A DNA stretch of 64,000 nt, taken from assembly GCA_029866125.1 (NCBI GenBank), contig JARWZZ010000017.1, positions 1-64,000 on the forward strand. The letters run 5' to 3'. How positions within the stretch are numbered: position 1 is the stretch's first letter; each line of letters opens with the position of its first letter. Made by a program: the position numbers and the translations under genes. The stretch comes from Limnobacter sp. GTDB taxonomy: Bacteria > Pseudomonadota > Gammaproteobacteria > Burkholderiales > Burkholderiaceae_B. The notes beneath the pieces were generated by a model, which saw only the letters and a program-made list of their open reading frames with translations, had not been told where the DNA came from and ran no database searches. Shown here in pieces: positions 61,836 to 64,000 of the stretch.

Positions 61836-63350
61836 TCATTGATTAGCGGAGTAACCAAGGTTCATTTGCAAGCCACTGGGCTCAGCCACCTCAGGATGCT
61901 TGCGCATGTATTCCAAGCGATCCAAATACTCAGGGGTTACATCACCCGTCACATAGGTGCCTTCGAAGCAAGATGCATCAAAGTTTTTCAGGGAAGGCAG
62001 CAAATCGCTGACCGAGCGCTTCATGTCCTCAATGCTTTGATAGAACAGCGCGTCTGCACCGATTTCCTTGCAAATTTCGTCATCTGTGCGGCCTGAGGCA
62101 ATCAGCTCATCCCGCGTTGGCATGTCAATGCCATACACATTGGGATAACGTACGGGCGGGGCTGCCGACGCAAAAATCACCTTTTTGGCACCCGCTTCAC
62201 GGGCCATTTGTACGATTTCACGGCTGGTTGTACCGCGCACAATGGAGTCATCCACAATCAACACGGTTTTGCCTTTGAATTCCACTTCAATGGCATTGAG
62301 TTTTTGGCGAACGCTTTTCTTGCGTACAGCCTGCCCCGGCATAATAAACGTGCGGCCAATGTAGCGGTTTTTAATAAAACCTTCGCGATACGGCACTCCC
62401 AAGCGCGTCGCCAATTCCAAAGCGGCTGGGCGGCTGGAATCCGGAATGGGCATCACCACATCAATTTCACCCGAATTCATTTCCCTCTTGATTTGGTCAG
62501 CCAAGTACTCACCCATTTTTACACGGGCTTCGTACACGGACACACCGTCCATCACGGAATCTGGGCGCGCCAAATACACATATTCAAAAATGCAGGGGCT
62601 CAGCATGGTTTTCTCTGCACACTGCTGGGCGTACAAATTGCCGTCAAGGTCTACAAAAATAGCTTCACCCGGCTCAACGTCCCGAACAAACTCAAAACCC
62701 ATGCCTGCCAATGCAACTGATTCGGAGGCAAACATGTATTCCTTGCCTTGGTCTGTTTCAATTTGGCCCAAGGCCAAGGGGCGAATGCCGTAAGGGTCGC
62801 GGAAGGCCACCAAACCATAACCTGCAATTTGCGCCACGCAAGCATAAGCGCCTTGCGCACGTTGATGCACACCTGCAATCGCCTTAAAAATAGCAACTGG
62901 GTCCAAAGAATAACCGTGTGCATTGCTTTGCAGCTCGTGCGCCAGTACGTTAAGCAGCACTTCTGAATCTGAGTTGGTGTTGATGTGGCGGCGGTCGTTC
63001 TTAAACAACTCGGCTTTCAAACGCTCACTGTTGGTCAAGTTTCCGTTGTGGGCCAACACCAAACCATAGGGTGCATTCACATAAAAAGGTTGGGCTTCAT
63101 CAGAGCTGGCTGCTGAACCCGCTGTGGGGTAGCGCACATGGCCAATGCCACTGTGGCCGGGCAAGGATCGCATATTGCGCGTGCGAAACACATCCCGCAC
63201 CAATCCATTGCCTTTGAACATGCTGAACGCATTTCCATTCGCAGTGGCAATACCCGCCGCATCTTGGCCGCGATGTTGCAGCAGCAAAAGGCTGTCATAC
63301 AACACTTGGTTGACTGGTGAAAACGCAAAAATACCCACGATGCCGCACAT
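61836..63350 (-). CDS. purF: Amidophosphoribosyltransferase
   Basis: PurF makes 5-phosphoribosylamine from PRPP and glutamine, the first committed step of purine synthesis. The 504-residue protein begins MCGIVGIF, so Cys2 is the N-terminal nucleophile of the glutaminase domain after Met removal. [21 protein letters not shown] and the PRPP-binding motif [15 protein letters not shown] (near residue 360) are present. It starts 9 bases after cvpA, the classic cvpA-purF operon. Confidence 0.97.
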   Translation of the reverse strand: MCGIVGIFAFSPVNQVLYDSLLLLQHRGQDAAGIATANGNAFSMFKGNGLVRDVFRTRNMRSLPGHSGIGHVRYPTAGSAASSDEAQPFYVNAPYGLVLAHNGNLTNSERLKAELFKNDRRHINTNSDSEVLLNVLAHELQSNAHGYSLDPVAIFKAIAGVHQRAQGAYACVAQIAGYGLVAFRDPYGIRPLALGQIETDQGKEYMFASESVALAGMGFEFVRDVEPGEAIFVDLDGNLYAQQCAEKTMLSPCIFEYVYLARPDSVMDGVSVYEARVKMGEYLADQIKREMNSGEIDVVMPIPDSSRPAALELATRLGVPYREGFIKNRYIGRTFIMPGQAVRKKSVRQKLNAIEVEFKGKTVLIVDDSIVRGTTSREIVQMAREAGAKKVIFASAAPPVRYPNVYGIDMPTRDELIASGRTDDEICKEIGADALFYQSIEDMKRSVSDLLPSLKNFDASCFEGTYVTGDVTPEYLDRLEYMRKHPEVAEPSGLQMNLGYSANQ

Positions 63351-63359
63351 TTCAATCTC

Positions 63360-63881
63360 CTAGTAGCGAACCCACTTGCCCACGCTTTCCGGTAAATGCG
63401 GCTTGATTTCTCGCATCGCATCTTCAGCATAGGGGGACAACACGGCGTCACGCCAAAACGGCTGCTTCGGCAATGAAGTAAAGCCCGCAGCAGTAACCAA
63501 TGTCAAAACTATGATGACACCACGCCCCAGGCCAAATACCCCACCCAAACCGCGATCCATAAAACCCAAACCTGCTGCGGAAATAATCCTGCCCAGCAAA
63601 CCAATGATGATGGAACCCACAATCATGGAGGCAAGAAACGCTGCGGCACAACCCACAAGGGCCTTCATCGCGGGGCTTAATGCCTGGGTCCAATCCAAAT
63701 AAACAATCAGTTGCTCGCCATAAGTGTTGGCCACATAAAAAGCCAATGCCCAGTTCACCAAAGACAAAACCTCTTTGACCATGCCCCGGAATAAGCCAAG
63801 GATCAAGGACAAGCTGATGATAACCATCACCAGATAATCAAATAAAGTCAGGGACGTGAAAGCCACTTCGGGAAACGTCAC
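63360..63881 (-). CDS. cvpA: CvpA family membrane protein
   Basis: The 173-residue inner-membrane protein has about four transmembrane helices (about residues 9-28, 32-48, 65-90 and 100-125), FDYLVMVIISLSLILGLFRG near the start and GFMDRGLGGVFGLGRG in the middle, typical of CvpA. CvpA is needed for colicin V production and envelope stress tolerance in enterics. The GTG start overlaps the stop of the upstream SPOR gene (GTGA), and purF follows. Confidence 0.93.
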   Translation of the reverse strand: MTFPEVAFTSLTLFDYLVMVIISLSLILGLFRGMVKEVLSLVNWALAFYVANTYGEQLIVYLDWTQALSPAMKALVGCAAAFLASMIVGSIIIGLLGRIISAAGLGFMDRGLGGVFGLGRGVIIVLTLVTAAGFTSLPKQPFWRDAVLSPYAEDAMREIKPHLPESVGKWVRY

Positions 63882-64000
63882 TGCGCAACCCTTGGGTTAT
63901 AACCTTGTTTTGACAAATCAGATTTAGTTTTATCGGCCTTGTCAGCATCGGCAAATGGTCCCACTCTGACTCGGTACACAGTGCCTTGATCAGTCACCAA
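63878..64000 (-). CDS. SPOR-domain protein (C-terminal end, cut by window edge)
   Basis: The minus strand translates without a stop from the right edge for 40 residues (QGTVYRVRVGPFADADKADK, then a hydrophilic stretch and GYNPRVAQ) to a TGA at 63878-63880. VYRVRVGPF and the GY end are the two beta-strands of a SPOR peptidoglycan-binding domain. Position before cvpA-purF matches the DedD-like SPOR protein commonly found there. Only the end of the gene is present. Confidence 0.85.
   Translation of the reverse strand: MVTDQGTVYRVRVGPFADADKADKTKSDLSKQGYNPRVAQ

Overview
The window reads as an ordinary chromosomal segment of a betaproteobacterium of the order Burkholderiales. The basis is the tRNA set, gene orders such as SPOR protein-cvpA-purF and aat-bpt, a phasin typical of polyhydroxybutyrate producers, an NAD-independent formate dehydrogenase locus with DUF3305/DUF3306 genes, and moderate G+C by eye. 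A Limnobacter-like organism is my best guess. That is inference from gene content; no search was run. I see no rRNA, CRISPR array, insertion sequence, integrase or prophage. Genes are dense and no gene-free stretch exceeds 300 bases.

Layout. 1-0.2 kb: tRNA-Glu (cut by the edge) and tRNA-Ala(GGC) on the minus strand behind a strong promoter. 0.4-3.6 kb: a Nudix hydrolase, the overlapping N-degron transferases aat-bpt, and pyrD. 3.7-6.8 kb: lutA-lutB (lactate oxidation iron-sulfur proteins, no lutC seen) divergent from an IclR regulator. 6.8-9.9 kb: a PBP7-type endopeptidase, a histone-deacetylase-family hydrolase, and a phasin gene with clear promoter and terminator. 10-15.7 kb: hrpA, an EI24 membrane protein and a CinA-like protein (minus strand), divergent from argA-metC.

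18.4-31.7 kb is a formate dehydrogenase and molybdenum cofactor supercluster. On the minus strand lie DUF3305, DUF3306, a polyferredoxin, a TorD-type chaperone, a small Tat protein, the catalytic subunit (Cys type), the ferredoxin subunit, a small exported protein and the cytochrome b subunit. Divergently on the plus strand run moaA-fdhD-mobA-moeA, which make the cofactor and sulfurate it.

31.9-39.2 kb is a compact type I secretion locus: an ABC transporter, a membrane fusion protein, a strange cysteine- and proline-rich repeat protein with an Ig-like domain, and a TolC homologue that carries an extra C-terminal NTF2-like domain. A second odd protein at 55.5-56.8 kb (cysteine-free, Gly-rich hydrophobic segment, LPLLGD repeats) has the look of a non-classical secreted or surface protein and may be related in function. 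These are the least conventional parts of the window.

39.2-45.2 kb (minus): asparaginase, rmuC, truncated globin and an FtsX-type permease. 45.4-50.1 kb (plus): fadH, a DUF4442 protein, an iron alcohol dehydrogenase, a thioesterase and a YkgJ protein, a lipid-linked set. 50.1-52.6 kb: pxpBCA 5-oxoprolinase. 52.7-53.3 kb: a small heat-shock protein with a textbook sigma-32 promoter and UUCG terminator. 53.3-60.4 kb: YchJ, an amidase, the LPLLGD protein, an orphan FlhD-like regulator with no flhC beside it, a class V aminotransferase, mmsA and tRNA-Ser(GCT). 60.4-64 kb (minus): lysC, purF, cvpA and the end of a SPOR-domain gene.
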